Assembly (NCBI GenBank): GCA_963750965.1
Contig: CAVVSK010000016.1
Coordinates: 62,001-126,000 of the forward strand
DNA from: CANKHA01 sp963750965
GTDB taxonomy: Bacteria; Pseudomonadota; Alphaproteobacteria; Rhizobiales; Xanthobacteraceae
Length of the DNA stretch: 64,000 nt
Reading direction: 5' to 3'
Below are positions 25,390 to 35,105 of this stretch, piece after piece. How positions within the stretch are numbered: position 1 is the stretch's first letter; each line of letters opens with the position of its first letter. The notes under the pieces were generated by a model, which saw nothing but the letters and a program-made list of their open reading frames with translations, did no database searches and was not told where the DNA came from. Made by a program: the position numbers and the translations under genes.

Positions 25390-26394
25390 CTAGGCGCCCG
25401 CTCGTTTTCTTTCGAACAGTGACGACATATTGCCCCCAAGGATGAGCCCGCGTTCGGATTCCGGGATCGTCAGCCTGCGTATTTGGTGGACACCATCGTA
25501 GTATCCCATGTCGAACGGATAGTCGCTGCCCAGGTAGATCCGCGAGGCACCCACCGATCCAACAAGAAATGCCAGCGTGGCATCCGAGTGCAGGATGGTG
25601 TCATAGCAAAGCTTTGCGAGTGAGGCTTGTGGATCGCCCTTCAGACGCACTTTCGGTTCGGGGCGCACGGACCATCCGTGAAGAAATCGACCGGCCTGGT
25701 ACGGAACAAATCCGCCGCCATGCGCCAGGCAAAATCTGATGCCAGGATGCCGTTCCACGACACCGCCGAAAACGAGCGAGGCGGCCGCGAGCGTGGTTTC
25801 CAGCGGGTTGCCGATCAGGTTTGTCAGATAATACGATTTCATGCGTTCGCGCGCGGCGATCTTGTGCGGGTGCACGAGGATGAAGGCTCCGAGCTCGCCG
25901 GCCACCTGCCAAACCGGCTCCAGCGCAGGATCGTCGAGATTGCGGCCTTCAACATTCGATCCGACGTGCACGCCGATGAGCCCCAGTTCGCCTATCGCCC
26001 GACGAAGCTCCCGAACCGCAAGCTCCGGCGACTGCATGGGGAGCGTTGCCAAGCCGCGGAAGCGTTTCGGATGTTGCGTGACCAAAGCTGAGATGGAATC
26101 GTTGAGGATCGCGGAAGTCGCAGCCGCCAGCGAGGCATCCTCTTCATAAAGAAAGGTATGCGGGACATTGCAGATGAGATGCATGTCCACGCCGGCCGCA
26201 TCCATGTCCGCGAAGCGCTGTTCCAGGTCCCAGGCCTTCCGGGGAAACGGATTTTGGACAATGTCGGCGATCTCCAGCACCGCCGAATCCTGATCGATCG
26301 GCTTGAGTTGCAACCGCAGCGACGGGGCCTCCTTTTGTATCGAAGCGATCATTGCTTCGGTGAAGACATGGGTATGAATGTCGATGATTGTCAT
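25390..26394 (-). CDS. Amidohydrolase of the ACMSD family
   Basis: 334 residues of the amidohydrolase-2 family, related to aminocarboxymuconate semialdehyde decarboxylase, which removes carboxyl groups from aromatic or muconate acids using a zinc site. Metal ligands visible are H7 and H9 in DIHTHVF, the histidines in ILVHPHK and LAHGGG, and the aspartate in YLGSDYPFDMGYYDG. It is the last gene of the tctCBA operon (66 bases behind tctA), so it probably acts on the imported compound. Confidence 0.85.
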   Translation of the reverse strand: MTIIDIHTHVFTEAMIASIQKEAPSLRLQLKPIDQDSAVLEIADIVQNPFPRKAWDLEQRFADMDAAGVDMHLICNVPHTFLYEEDASLAAATSAILNDSISALVTQHPKRFRGLATLPMQSPELAVRELRRAIGELGLIGVHVGSNVEGRNLDDPALEPVWQVAGELGAFILVHPHKIAARERMKSYYLTNLIGNPLETTLAAASLVFGGVVERHPGIRFCLAHGGGFVPYQAGRFLHGWSVRPEPKVRLKGDPQASLAKLCYDTILHSDATLAFLVGSVGASRIYLGSDYPFDMGYYDGVHQIRRLTIPESERGLILGGNMSSLFERKRAGA

Positions 26395-26460
26395 AGGCGG
26401 CAGGCCTTGTCTGGCAGGGGCAAAGGATGGGATGAGGAAACGCGGCTCCGGATGCTCGCC

Positions 26461-27969
26461 TCAGACCGGGTCGGCGTTGGGCGCGCGACCGAGATGCCGC
26501 CGCATCGCGCCGTATGCAGGCAGCGCAAGCGAGACGACAACGAGTATCACAAGCACCGCAGAGAGCGGGCGCTCAACGAAGATCAGCGGACTTCCGAACG
26601 ATAGCAGCAACGATTGCCGAAGCGACGTTTCGAGCAACGGCGCGAGCACCACTGCAAGCACGAGCGGTGCGCGTGGGAAATCCAGTTTGATCATGAACCA
26701 ACCGATAATGCCGAAAATCAGGGCGACAATGACGGTGTAGAAGCTGTTCGTGCTTGCATAGGCGCCCACCAGCGAAATCATCAGAATTCCCGGAGCCAGA
26801 TAGACATAGGGAATGCGCAGGATTGAAGCGAAGGCCGGCGCCAGCGGCAGGTTGATGACGAGCAAAATGACGTTGCCGATAAACATGCTGGCGATCAGCC
26901 CCCAGACCAGCGTGGACTGTTGGGTCATCAGATTGGGACCGGGTTGGATTCCCTGCAGGATCAGGGCGGCGAGCAACACCGCCGTGCTTGCTGATCCTGG
27001 AATCCCGAGCGAGAGCATCGGCACGAGTGCGCCGTGTGCCGCAGAATTGTTGGCGGATTCAGCGGCGGCCACGGCGTCCAGAGCCCCATGACCGAAGCGC
27101 TCAGGCCGGCGGCTGAAGCGTCTCTCGGTCACATAGGCCATCATGGCAGCGATCGTCGGCCCGGCCCCCGGCAGGATTCCGACGAAGAAGCCGACGAGGC
27201 CGCCGCGAAGGATTGCCATCCTGCTCTCGGCCCATTCCTCGGAGGTCAACCACATGTCGCGCAATCGCGCCCGGATTGGCTGCATCTCCTGCATTTTTTC
27301 AAGCGAAGACAGCACTTCGGCGATTCCGAAAATGCCGATCGCAACCGGCAGGAAGTCGATGCCTTCGACCAGGGCGGGAAAGTCGAATGTCAGCCGCGGG
27401 ATTCCGACGATGGGATCCACGCCCACCAGCGCCACCATCAGGCCGAGCACGGCAGCCATCAGCGCCTTGATCGCCGAGCCGCTGCCGAGGCTCGCGCTCG
27501 CGGTGATGCCGAGCGCCGCAAGTAGAAAGTATTCGGGGGCATTGAACTTGAGCGCGAACTCGCTGAGCGGCGGGGTGATGAAAACCAGCGCAGCCACCGC
27601 GCAAATTCCTGCGAGAAAAGAACCGATGGCGGCGATGCTGAGCGCGGCTCCCGCGCGCCCGCGCCGGGCGATCTGATAGCCGTCGACCGCGGTCATGACG
27701 CTCGACGATTCGCCGGGCACGTTCACCAGCACGGAGGTCAGCGTGCCGCCGTACATTCCGCCATACATGATACCCGCGAGCATCACGATGGCGGTGACAG
27801 GCGTCATCCCGAATGTGAGCGGCAGCAGCAACGCCATGCCGGCGGACGGTCCGATTCCCGGAAGCGCGCCGATAATCTGCCCGACGACGACGCCGATCAC
27901 GAGAAAAAGGAGATTGCCCGGCTCAAGCGCCGTCGCGAAGCCTTGTGAGAGAAGACCCAGGGAATCCAT
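26461..27969 (-). CDS. tctA: TTT transporter large membrane subunit TctA
   Basis: A 502-residue polytopic permease with 11-12 hydrophobic segments. Family motifs are ALPGIGPSAGMALLLPLTFG near the N-terminus and GFFVGILPGAGPTIAAMMAY in the middle, two copies of the glycine/proline repeat of TctA. It forms the sodium- or proton-driven channel for carboxylates delivered by a Bug protein. It lies 20 bases behind tctB and ahead of the amidohydrolase. This is the only TctA in the window. Confidence 0.93.
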   Translation of the reverse strand: MDSLGLLSQGFATALEPGNLLFLVIGVVVGQIIGALPGIGPSAGMALLLPLTFGMTPVTAIVMLAGIMYGGMYGGTLTSVLVNVPGESSSVMTAVDGYQIARRGRAGAALSIAAIGSFLAGICAVAALVFITPPLSEFALKFNAPEYFLLAALGITASASLGSGSAIKALMAAVLGLMVALVGVDPIVGIPRLTFDFPALVEGIDFLPVAIGIFGIAEVLSSLEKMQEMQPIRARLRDMWLTSEEWAESRMAILRGGLVGFFVGILPGAGPTIAAMMAYVTERRFSRRPERFGHGALDAVAAAESANNSAAHGALVPMLSLGIPGSASTAVLLAALILQGIQPGPNLMTQQSTLVWGLIASMFIGNVILLVINLPLAPAFASILRIPYVYLAPGILMISLVGAYASTNSFYTVIVALIFGIIGWFMIKLDFPRAPLVLAVVLAPLLETSLRQSLLLSFGSPLIFVERPLSAVLVILVVVSLALPAYGAMRRHLGRAPNADPV

Positions 27970-27989
27970 TGGCCGCCTTCTCTAGCTCG

Positions 27990-28439
27990 CTAGATGCCGA
28001 AATACCCGGTCGGAAGACCGACGTCGAGCCACCGGACAAAAATGAAGTAGATCATGCCCGTCGTCACGCCCGCCGTAATCAGGGAGGGGACAAGCGGCCG
28101 TGCCATCAGCCCGTAGAGAAAGAGCACCACGAACAGCGCGACGCCCGGCACCATGCCGACCAGAGGCGAAAGAGCGGAAAAGGCGACCACACCGAAGAAT
28201 GCCGTCGCCACCCGTTTCAGCCCCGTTGCATCGGGCCAGTCGTAAATGCCTGCCCCGCCGGACCTGACGGATCTCAATTGGAAAATCGCCAGCAGGGCGC
28301 CGGCGCCTGCAAGCCAGACCGGAGCAAAGGCCGGCCCGGGCGTGGTGTCTCTCCAGTAGCCGAGATGCCAAGTCCCGAAAACAAGCACGGCCGACAGCGC
28401 GAGCATGAGGAGCGGCGGAACGACATCGCTCGTTCTCAT
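27990..28439 (-). CDS. tctB: TTT transporter small membrane subunit TctB
   Basis: 149 residues with about four membrane segments, the size and character of TctB. Sequence conservation of this family is low; the call rests on hydrophobicity and on its position between the Bug gene and tctA. WLAGAGALLAIFQLRSV and TAFFGVVAFSALSPLVGMV are two of the helices. Confidence 0.85.
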   Translation of the reverse strand: MRTSDVVPPLLMLALSAVLVFGTWHLGYWRDTTPGPAFAPVWLAGAGALLAIFQLRSVRSGGAGIYDWPDATGLKRVATAFFGVVAFSALSPLVGMVPGVALFVVLFLYGLMARPLVPSLITAGVTTGMIYFIFVRWLDVGLPTGYFGI

Positions 28440-28471
28440 CGCTGCCGGCCTTTATTCATGAACTGACACAA

Positions 28472-29491
28472 TTACTTTTTAGCCAGACCGAGGTCAGTCA
28501 TGATCGCCCTGTAAAGGTCCTGCGTCTTCGTATTGTGCGCCTTGATGCGATCCAGTCCGATGAAATCGGTGCGCTGGAATTTTGCCTCCAGCCCGTCCTT
28601 CCAGGTCTTGGTCTCGACGACCTTGCGGAACTTGTCTTCCCACCACTTCGCGATTTCCGGGTCGGTCTTGGGGGGCAGAGCGACGCCCCATTCCTGACCG
28701 AACACGACATCGTAGCCCTGCTCCTTGATGGTCGGGATATCCTTGTAGGCGGCCTCGGGCCGGCGCTTCTCTGACAATATGGCCAGCGCTCGCGCCTTCC
28801 CGCCCTGGAACACCGGCAGGCCCTCTTCCAACGTGCCGAACGTGCCCTCGACATTGCCGCCGAGGAAGGCGGCAAGCGCGGCAGAGCCGCCATCAAAGGG
28901 AACATAGGTGAGCTTCACGCCGCCGGCCTTCTCGATGAGCGCGGTCGCGATGTTATCCGTGCCGCCGGCCTGCGCGCCCGAGATGCGGATGCGACCCGGG
29001 GCAGCCTTGGCCGCTTCGATGAACTCCTTCATCGTTTTATAAGGCGCGTTTGGCTGGACCAGGAGGACGAGTTCTGACTGAATGAATGCCGCAATCGGTA
29101 CGACCTGATCGACCACCGACGGCGTGCCCTGCATGATCGGCGTGGTGAACATCGGCTGATTGATAACGAACAGCAGATTTTCATCGCCGGCCTTGCCGAG
29201 AACGTGGTTGTAGGCGACAGCGCCGGAGCCGCCGGGTCGGTTCTGAACGGCCGCCGGAACCGTGATGATCTTCTCGTCATTCATGATCTTGAGGACATTG
29301 CGAATGATGACGTCGGGCGATCCGCCTGGGCCTGATCCTACCGTCACTTCGACCGGACCTTTCGGCGCTTTGCCCTGCGCCAGCGATGGATCAGAAGCCA
29401 ATGCGAGGGCCAGGCACGAGATCGCGGAAATTGTCACAACGGCAAAAAATGAGCGGCGGACAGAACGCGGAAAAATACCTACGGTCATCAT
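28472..29491 (-). CDS. TTT-family substrate-binding protein TctC (Bug), second copy
   Basis: 339 residues, with the start at ATG 29491 behind GGGAGGAGAAA. An N-terminal signal segment ends in PSLAQG. Family features: VEVTVGSGPGGSPDVIIRNVLKIM, QNRPGGSGAVAYNHVLGK and GAQAGGTDNIATALIEKAG. It lacks the HIPGNP motif seen in the other Bug copies of the window, so it belongs to a different subgroup. It heads the only complete TTT operon and is its cognate receptor. Confidence 0.9.
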   Translation of the reverse strand: MMTVGIFPRSVRRSFFAVVTISAISCLALALASDPSLAQGKAPKGPVEVTVGSGPGGSPDVIIRNVLKIMNDEKIITVPAAVQNRPGGSGAVAYNHVLGKAGDENLLFVINQPMFTTPIMQGTPSVVDQVVPIAAFIQSELVLLVQPNAPYKTMKEFIEAAKAAPGRIRISGAQAGGTDNIATALIEKAGGVKLTYVPFDGGSAALAAFLGGNVEGTFGTLEEGLPVFQGGKARALAILSEKRRPEAAYKDIPTIKEQGYDVVFGQEWGVALPPKTDPEIAKWWEDKFRKVVETKTWKDGLEAKFQRTDFIGLDRIKAHNTKTQDLYRAIMTDLGLAKK

Positions 29492-29850
29492 TTTCTCCTC
29501 CCTTTGCAAATTTTCTTGAGGGTAGAGGCGTGCTGAAGGCAGAGTCAACGTCGAGTTGCACTGCAAGCCCTCAATATTGCGGCCTTGGCCGCGTTTCAAT
29601 GTCGCGGCGCTTTCTCCTAAGTCAAGAATAACAAGCCGTTGAAACGCATTTTGGATACGTCAGGGGCTCCCCTATCGGCTAAGTTAAGGGACGGTGCCCA
29701 ACACGTATCGGAAAGCGTTTCAGCCAGGGCCGTCGGTTTCCAGGCACTTGCGGCCGAGTTGAGCGCTGCTCTACTCGCCGAACCAATGGGAGTAGTTACG
29801 CCTTTCGAAAGACATCCGCAGCTGTATTGGCGAAGCGACACAGCCGGTCC
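29492..29850. other. Gap between racemase-family gene and tctC
   Basis: 359 bases without a supported gene, holding the tctC promoter region. Two weak open frames cross it on opposite strands (29617-29841 and 29639-29854), neither with protein-like features, a ribosome binding site or a family I recognise. Confidence 0.4.
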
Positions 29851-30606
29851 TTAATTTCCTAACGGAGGCATGTCCCTCAATAGCCGGCCCACACCGGCTC
29901 GCGGACCCTGCAGCTTCAGCCGTGCCATCAATTCCCAATACCGAGCGGCGATAGGATGGACCACCGCAATGCCAAGGTCAGCTTCGAGCCGCTCTATCGC
30001 ATTAGATAATTGCCAATGAGCGCTGCCTTGCAGGCACAGGCCGTCCGCGCCAGGATGACGGCGAACCACGGCAGCGAGCATGTCAAAGACTTCGTCTTCT
30101 GTTAAATCGACAGTCGCAGCCCAGACAACCGGCACCTTCTCCACTGCAAGGACATTAAACCCCGCCATCTGAAAGTAGCGTTCTGCCACCGGTCCTGTCG
30201 TAGGATCATAGCCGGCATCGACCAGCTTGCTGACCCCAAGAGCACGCAGTGCGTTCACCTGACACATGGCCGAAGTGAAGATCGGCACGCCTGTTCTTTT
30301 CTCCCATGCTTCGATTGTGCGCCGTTCCTCATCGTAACCCAAAATGAGAAACGGAGGCGTGCCCTCAGCGTGAATGAGGTCGGCGCCCTCCGCGGCCAGC
30401 TCAGCGACCATGCTGGCGTAAGCCGGGATCGCCCCCGCGAATTCTTCCATCGTGCCATTCTGTATCGGCGCGTAACGCACGATCGTTCTGATGTGTTTCG
30501 GCAGCATTGACACGAGGGTTGCGTATGATTTCGCCGCACGCGCCGTCGGCTTGGCCATGCCTATAAGCGGTGCAGACCCATTACTCTGTGCGAGAGATTC
30601 AGACAT
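29851..30606 (-). CDS. Asp/Glu racemase-superfamily protein (arylmalonate decarboxylase-like)
   Basis: 251 residues of the Asp/Glu racemase fold, the family that includes maleate isomerase and arylmalonate decarboxylase. Racemases use two cysteines; here the first position is a Gly-Thr (HAEGTPPFL) and only the second-half cysteine is kept (GLCLQGSAH), the arrangement of arylmalonate decarboxylase. A decarboxylase or isomerase role is therefore likelier than amino-acid racemisation. It is upstream of and parallel to tctCBA and divergent from the Bug gene at 30805. Confidence 0.75.
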   Translation of the reverse strand: MSESLAQSNGSAPLIGMAKPTARAAKSYATLVSMLPKHIRTIVRYAPIQNGTMEEFAGAIPAYASMVAELAAEGADLIHAEGTPPFLILGYDEERRTIEAWEKRTGVPIFTSAMCQVNALRALGVSKLVDAGYDPTTGPVAERYFQMAGFNVLAVEKVPVVWAATVDLTEDEVFDMLAAVVRRHPGADGLCLQGSAHWQLSNAIERLEADLGIAVVHPIAARYWELMARLKLQGPRAGVGRLLRDMPPLGN

Positions 30607-30804
30607 AATCGCTTCCTGAAGCTACGCCGTGGATGAAACGAGTTATTCTGTCATTGTTTTCGAGAGGTGGCATCGCGTTGCAAAAATTCAGTTATCGTGC
30701 ATCTCGACAAGAAAAAATGAAGGACCTAGTCTCACTATCGATTTGCCGCTTACCGCGTGAATGCTGTTTTAAAAATCGTTCACCTGCCACGGATTGAGGG
30801 TGTC

Positions 30805-31869
30805 ATGATGTTGATGCTCGCGGCTGACAATACAAGACTTATCGGCCGTTATGGCACGCTTCTTCTCTCCCTGGCCTTCACCTCAGGAGTGGCGCAGTCT
30901 CCTGTGTTAGCGCAGTCCATTGAAGAACACTTTCGCGGTAAGGAAATCCGTCTTCTGATTGGATCCAGCGCCGGTGGCGGCTACGATACCTTTGCGCGAA
31001 CCATCGCAGCACATTGGTCAAAGCACATCCCCGGCAACCCGATCTTCGTTCCGCAGAATCTCCCAGGGCCGATGTCGCTTCCGGTGGCCAATCGTATTTT
31101 TTCAAACGCTCCAAAGGACGGCACTACAATAGGTGCGGTCAATCCGCAAATTGCGAGCGACGCCATCTTGCATCCCGATCGGGCACGTTTCGATGCACGC
31201 AAATTTGTCTGGATCGGGAGCGCGTTGCGCGAGACGCAACTCATGATAGCCAACGCCGATGCGCCGGTGGTTACCTTTCCCGATGCTTTCTCGAAAGTGT
31301 TGATCCTGGGTGGCTCCGGCGGTGCCTCCGATACTTTTCCCACGGCAACGAACGCAATCCTCGGAACCAAGTTCAAGATCGTCTCGGGATATAAGGGTAC
31401 CCGGGAAGCACATCTTGCGATGCAACGGTCTGAGGTTCAGGGGATCGGCGGCATTACGTGGGCGAGTGTAAAGGCCACAATGGGGAACTCGTTGGCCGCC
31501 AAAAGGATCGTTCTTGTGGCTCAGTTCGGGCTCAAAAAACATCCCGATCTGCCAGACGTTCCACAGGTGCTATCTTTTGCAAAAACGGAAGACCAGCGTG
31601 CGGCGCTGCTGTTGCCGCTCGCAACACAGGAGTTCGGCAGGCCCTTCATCGCACCTCCAGATCTCCCGCCCACGATTGCGCAGGCGCTACGAACGAGTTT
31701 TTGGGAGACCATGCACGATCCCGAATTTCTTGCCGACGCGAAGGGTAGGGGCCTCGATATCGATCCCGCTAGCGGTGAAGAGATCCAAGGCTTGGTCGAG
31801 CAGCTCTACGCGACGCCACCCTCTATCGTCGAGCGCCTGCGGGCGATTTTTGCGGAGGCCGGCAAGTAG
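30805..31869 (+). CDS. TTT-family substrate-binding protein (Bug), third copy
   Basis: 354 residues from ATG 30805 behind GAGGG; an upstream GTG at 30757 is in frame but less likely. The signal peptide ends SPVLAQS. Motifs: GKEIRLLIGSSAGGGYDTFART, HIPGNPIFVPQNLPG and VPQVLSFAKTEDQRAALLLPL. Same subgroup as the copies at 17262, 31962 and 49429. It is followed after 92 bases by the next copy. Confidence 0.9.
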   Translation: MMLMLAADNTRLIGRYGTLLLSLAFTSGVAQSPVLAQSIEEHFRGKEIRLLIGSSAGGGYDTFARTIAAHWSKHIPGNPIFVPQNLPGPMSLPVANRIFSNAPKDGTTIGAVNPQIASDAILHPDRARFDARKFVWIGSALRETQLMIANADAPVVTFPDAFSKVLILGGSGGASDTFPTATNAILGTKFKIVSGYKGTREAHLAMQRSEVQGIGGITWASVKATMGNSLAAKRIVLVAQFGLKKHPDLPDVPQVLSFAKTEDQRAALLLPLATQEFGRPFIAPPDLPPTIAQALRTSFWETMHDPEFLADAKGRGLDIDPASGEEIQGLVEQLYATPPSIVERLRAIFAEAGK

Positions 31870-31961
31870 GCGCATCCAAGTTAAGAACCTGCACAGCGGA
31901 ATTCGGTGGTAGGGGAGCGGCGCTGTATACTGGGTTGTGAAGGTGTTCGGAGGGAAGTTAT

Positions 31962-32993
31962 ATGCGGAACCTGCGAGTTCTTTTATTTTTCGCCGCCGCG
32001 GCGTCCTTCATCGCGACGCCTGCCGTCGCACAATCGGTGGCCGACTTTTATAAAGGTAAGCAGCTGATACTGATTGTCGGCGCCAGTACCGGTGGCGGCT
32101 ATGACGCTCAAGGGCGGTTGCTGGCCCGCCATATCGGCAAGCATATCCCCGGCAATCCCAATGTCATCGTGCAGAACATGCCGGGTGCCGGCAGCCTGCA
32201 AGCGACCAATCACCTCTACAATGTTGCGCCGAAGGACGGGACCGTCTTCGGCCTTATTCAACGCGACATGCTGGTCGCGAAGGTGATGAACGCGTCGGGT
32301 ATCCGCTTCGACATAGAAAAATTCAATTGGATCGGTAACCTTGCCTCTGAGATCGGAATCGTCGTCGCTTGGCACACGTCGCCGATAAAGACGACGGCGG
32401 ATCTGTTCAAGTCCGAGATGATCGTGGGCGGAACAGGCCCGACGATTGATACCGAAACGGCACCGCGATTGATGAATTCGCTGATCGGCACAAAATTCCG
32501 CATCGTTTCCGGTTATCAGGGCACTACCGAAGTGTTGTTGGCGATGGAACGCGGCGAAGTGATGGGCCTTGGGGACTGGTCATTGTCGAACATACGTTCG
32601 CGCAATCCGCAGATGCTGCAGGAAGGCAAGATACGTCTGCTCATGCAGACCGCGCTGACAAAGTCGCCCGATCTGCCGGACGTGCCGCTGGCGCTCGACT
32701 TCGCCAAGAGTCCGGAGGACCGCCAGGTGATGGAGGCATTCCTTGCGCAAAAATCCGTCGCGAGACCGGTCCTTGCGCCGCCCGGGATTCCAGACGACCG
32801 CGTTCAGGCGCTGCGCGCGGCGTTTATGGCGACCGCTGCCGATCCGGAGTTCATCAAGGATGCCGAGAAGTCGCGGCTCGAAGTCAGCCCAACCTCCGGA
32901 GCGGAAGTCGAACGGGTGATTGCCGACATCACGCGCGTGCCGCCGAGCCTCGCAGAAAGACTCAAGGCAGCCATTTCCGTGTCCACGCCTTGA
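31962..32993 (+). CDS. TTT-family substrate-binding protein (Bug), fourth copy
   Basis: 343 residues starting at ATG 31962 with GGAGG 9 bases upstream. Signal peptide ending in TPAVAQS, then GKQLILIVGASTGGGYDAQGRL and HIPGNPNVIVQNMPGAG. Tandem with the previous Bug gene, probably an old duplication; the two are clearly diverged. The deacetylase, RidA and VOC genes downstream lie in the same direction and may use the imported compound. Confidence 0.9.
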   Translation: MRNLRVLLFFAAAASFIATPAVAQSVADFYKGKQLILIVGASTGGGYDAQGRLLARHIGKHIPGNPNVIVQNMPGAGSLQATNHLYNVAPKDGTVFGLIQRDMLVAKVMNASGIRFDIEKFNWIGNLASEIGIVVAWHTSPIKTTADLFKSEMIVGGTGPTIDTETAPRLMNSLIGTKFRIVSGYQGTTEVLLAMERGEVMGLGDWSLSNIRSRNPQMLQEGKIRLLMQTALTKSPDLPDVPLALDFAKSPEDRQVMEAFLAQKSVARPVLAPPGIPDDRVQALRAAFMATAADPEFIKDAEKSRLEVSPTSGAEVERVIADITRVPPSLAERLKAAISVSTP

Positions 32994-33089
32994 AAGCGGC
33001 AGTCGCGTCGCCGCCGCTCGTAAAGCCGGGTCCAGCTTGGTTGCGCTTCTTGCGCGCACGCGATCAGCAACAAAACTCCGGAGATCAAC

Positions 33090-33968
33090 ATGAAACCGGG
33101 CCGCACCGGGCCTTTTGCATACAGCCCAATAGTCGGGCGACCCAAGCTTGAATGGCCGGATGGCAAGCGTCTTGCGTTCTGGGTGATACCGAACATCGAG
33201 ACCTTCGCACTGGATGAGAAGATGCCGGAAGGGGGTGCGAATATCCCGAACGTATTTTCCTGGGCAAAACGCGAATACGGCAACCGCGTTGGCGTCTTCC
33301 GCATCATGAAAGTGTTGGCGAGATACAACATCCGCGCCACCGTGGCGCTTAATAGCGAGGTTTGCGACGCGGCCCCCGCGATCATCGAGGAGGGAATGAA
33401 ACTCGGCTGGGAATTCATGGGCCACGGCGAGAGCAATACACGCCGTCTGAGCGACACCGCGTCGGTTGACGAGGAGCGGGCGCTCATCGGCCGCACGCTG
33501 TCGCGCATCGAAACGGCGACGGGCCTGCGGCCGAGGGGCTGGCTCGGCCCTGGCCTGCAGGAAAGCTGGAACACCCTCGACCTGCTTGCCGAAGCAGGTC
33601 TGGAGTACGTTTGCGACTGGACGGTCGACGATCAGCCCTTTGTTCTGGAAACCACCCCGCGCCGGATGGTGTCGGTCCCCTACGGCCACGACATGGGCGA
33701 TAAGACGGCTGCTCAATTATTCTATCCGCCGGAAGACTTCACCAGGATGATGATGGACACCTTCAACGTGCTGTATCGCGAGAGCGCCGACAGCGGCCGA
33801 GTCATGCCGCTGTCACTCCATCCTTACATCACCGGCGTGCCGCACCGTATCGATTCCCTCGATAAGGGACTCGAATACATTTGCCGACACGACGAAGTCT
33901 GGTTTGCGACTGGTAGCGAGATCGTAGCCCACTTCCTGAAGTCTCGCGGCTCGTCGCGCCGTCAATAA
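33090..33968 (+). CDS. Polysaccharide deacetylase-fold protein (PuuE/allantoinase-like)
   Basis: 292 residues of the NodB-like barrel, in the subgroup of metal-independent allantoinase PuuE, which opens cyclic ureides. Family features: WPDGKRLAFWVIPNIETFAL at the first strand, GWEFMGHGESNT with the conserved His and Gly, GPGLQESWNTLDLLAEAGLEY, and SLHPYITGVPHRI near the end. The aspartate pair of true deacetylases is not seen in the first motif. It is 15 bases ahead of RidA. An amidase acting on a ring is a reasonable guess. Confidence 0.8.
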   Translation: MKPGRTGPFAYSPIVGRPKLEWPDGKRLAFWVIPNIETFALDEKMPEGGANIPNVFSWAKREYGNRVGVFRIMKVLARYNIRATVALNSEVCDAAPAIIEEGMKLGWEFMGHGESNTRRLSDTASVDEERALIGRTLSRIETATGLRPRGWLGPGLQESWNTLDLLAEAGLEYVCDWTVDDQPFVLETTPRRMVSVPYGHDMGDKTAAQLFYPPEDFTRMMMDTFNVLYRESADSGRVMPLSLHPYITGVPHRIDSLDKGLEYICRHDEVWFATGSEIVAHFLKSRGSSRRQ

Positions 33969-33983
33969 AGATGGGAGTAGCCG

Positions 33984-34364
33984 GTGCATAAACCAATCAA
34001 TCATCCGTCGGTATCTGTCAGCGCGAGCTATAGCGCCGCGGTCGAGGTCGTCGCGCCGACACGATGGCTGTTCATCTCGGGGCAGGTCGGACGCGATGGC
34101 AATCGCAATATTCCCGACGGTATCGAGGCGCAGGCCGAAATCGCTTGGCGCAACCTCGTCACCATCCTGACCGAGGGCGGTATGACGCTCGACGACATCG
34201 CCGAGACGACGCTCTATCTGGTCAGGCGCGAGGACAATGCCGGATACGACCGCGTGCGAGCTAAATGGATGGGCGACCGGCGTCCGGCGTCGACGAAAAT
34301 TTACGTCGCCGGGCTCGCTGACCCTCGCATGCTGTGCGAGATACAGGCGGTCGCAGTAAAGTAA
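33984..34364 (+). CDS. RidA/YjgF-family protein
   Basis: 126 residues of the Rid family, which hydrolyses reactive enamines/imines or related intermediates. Start GTG 33984 behind GGGAG. Motifs: WLFISGQVGRDGN, QAEIAWRNLVTILTEGGMTLDDIAETTLYLV and the C-terminal RPASTKIYVAGLADPRMLCEI with the Arg and Glu of the active site. Coupled by 15 bases to the PuuE-like gene, as often in pyrimidine and ureide degradation clusters. A fragment of a paralogue lies at 23229-23288. Confidence 0.88.
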   Translation: MHKPINHPSVSVSASYSAAVEVVAPTRWLFISGQVGRDGNRNIPDGIEAQAEIAWRNLVTILTEGGMTLDDIAETTLYLVRREDNAGYDRVRAKWMGDRRPASTKIYVAGLADPRMLCEIQAVAVK

Positions 34365-34548
34365 CAGTAAGCCGTTATGAGCTTAAATAAAGGGGCTCAA
34401 GTCCTGAACGCAATGCCGAGCTCATAAAGAGCCTCACGCTTCGGGTGATATAGAAATCTTTCGGCGCCTTGCGCGCGGCAGGATGTTCGACCACACTTGC
34501 CGTAAGGTGACGCAGACACAGGTTCGAATACGCAGTCAGGAGAGCACG

Positions 34549-34953
34549 ATGAGCAAGATCAGACACCTCGCGATCAAGACAAAAAGCCCGGAACGTCTTG
34601 CCAAATTCTACGAGCAGGTTTTTGACATGAAGGTCATCCTGACCGAAAAAAGCGGGGCCATTTACATGAGCGACGGCTACCTCACTCTGGCCATCTTGCG
34701 TAACCGCGGCGACTACACGCCAAGCGGCATCAATCATTTTGGTTTCCAGGTCGACGACATTGAAGAAATCGAGAAAAGGCTGGCGGCTTTCGAGGAACCG
34801 CTAACCGAGCGCCCCGCCTCGCGCGCCTACGCCGAATACCGGGCGATGGACCCCGACGGTAACCTGTTCGACGTGTCGGTGCATGGCTACGACACCGCCG
34901 AATACGGAGACGAACGCGCCAAAAAGAAAAAGCTGGAAAAGTCGCCGGCATAG
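34549..34953 (+). CDS. VOC family (glyoxalase/dioxygenase superfamily) protein
   Basis: 134 residues from ATG 34549 behind AGGAGAG; a longer in-frame start at 34483 has no ribosome binding site. Single VOC unit: IRHLAIKTKSPERLAKFYEQVF, YLTLAILRN, INHFGFQVDDIEEIEKRL and AMDPDGNLFDVSVHG. The histidines and the final glutamate/aspartate region would hold a metal. The lysine-rich C-terminus (AKKKKLEK) is not part of the domain. Function not fixed. Confidence 0.82.
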   Translation: MSKIRHLAIKTKSPERLAKFYEQVFDMKVILTEKSGAIYMSDGYLTLAILRNRGDYTPSGINHFGFQVDDIEEIEKRLAAFEEPLTERPASRAYAEYRAMDPDGNLFDVSVHGYDTAEYGDERAKKKKLEKSPA

Positions 34954-35105
34954 GGCGATTTGCGGCAACGAAAGCAGGGGTGGGACGTGTGATCGGGATC
35001 GGAAGCGGGCGGCGCCGCCTTCGTGCTGCCGCTGTGGCGCGGATCACATGATCATGTTTTCGGCCACGCGCGGCCGATGCTTGGAGTCAAAACCTAGCGC
35101 GCTAC

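Noticed and set aside
29617..29841. 75-codon frame between racemase-family gene and tctC
   Set aside because: No ribosome binding site, no family, and an equally long frame exists on the other strand.
34519..34535. T-loop-like GGTTCGAATA suggesting a tRNA end
   Set aside because: No acceptor stem, anticodon arm or D arm can be formed around it, and it lies in the leader of the VOC gene.
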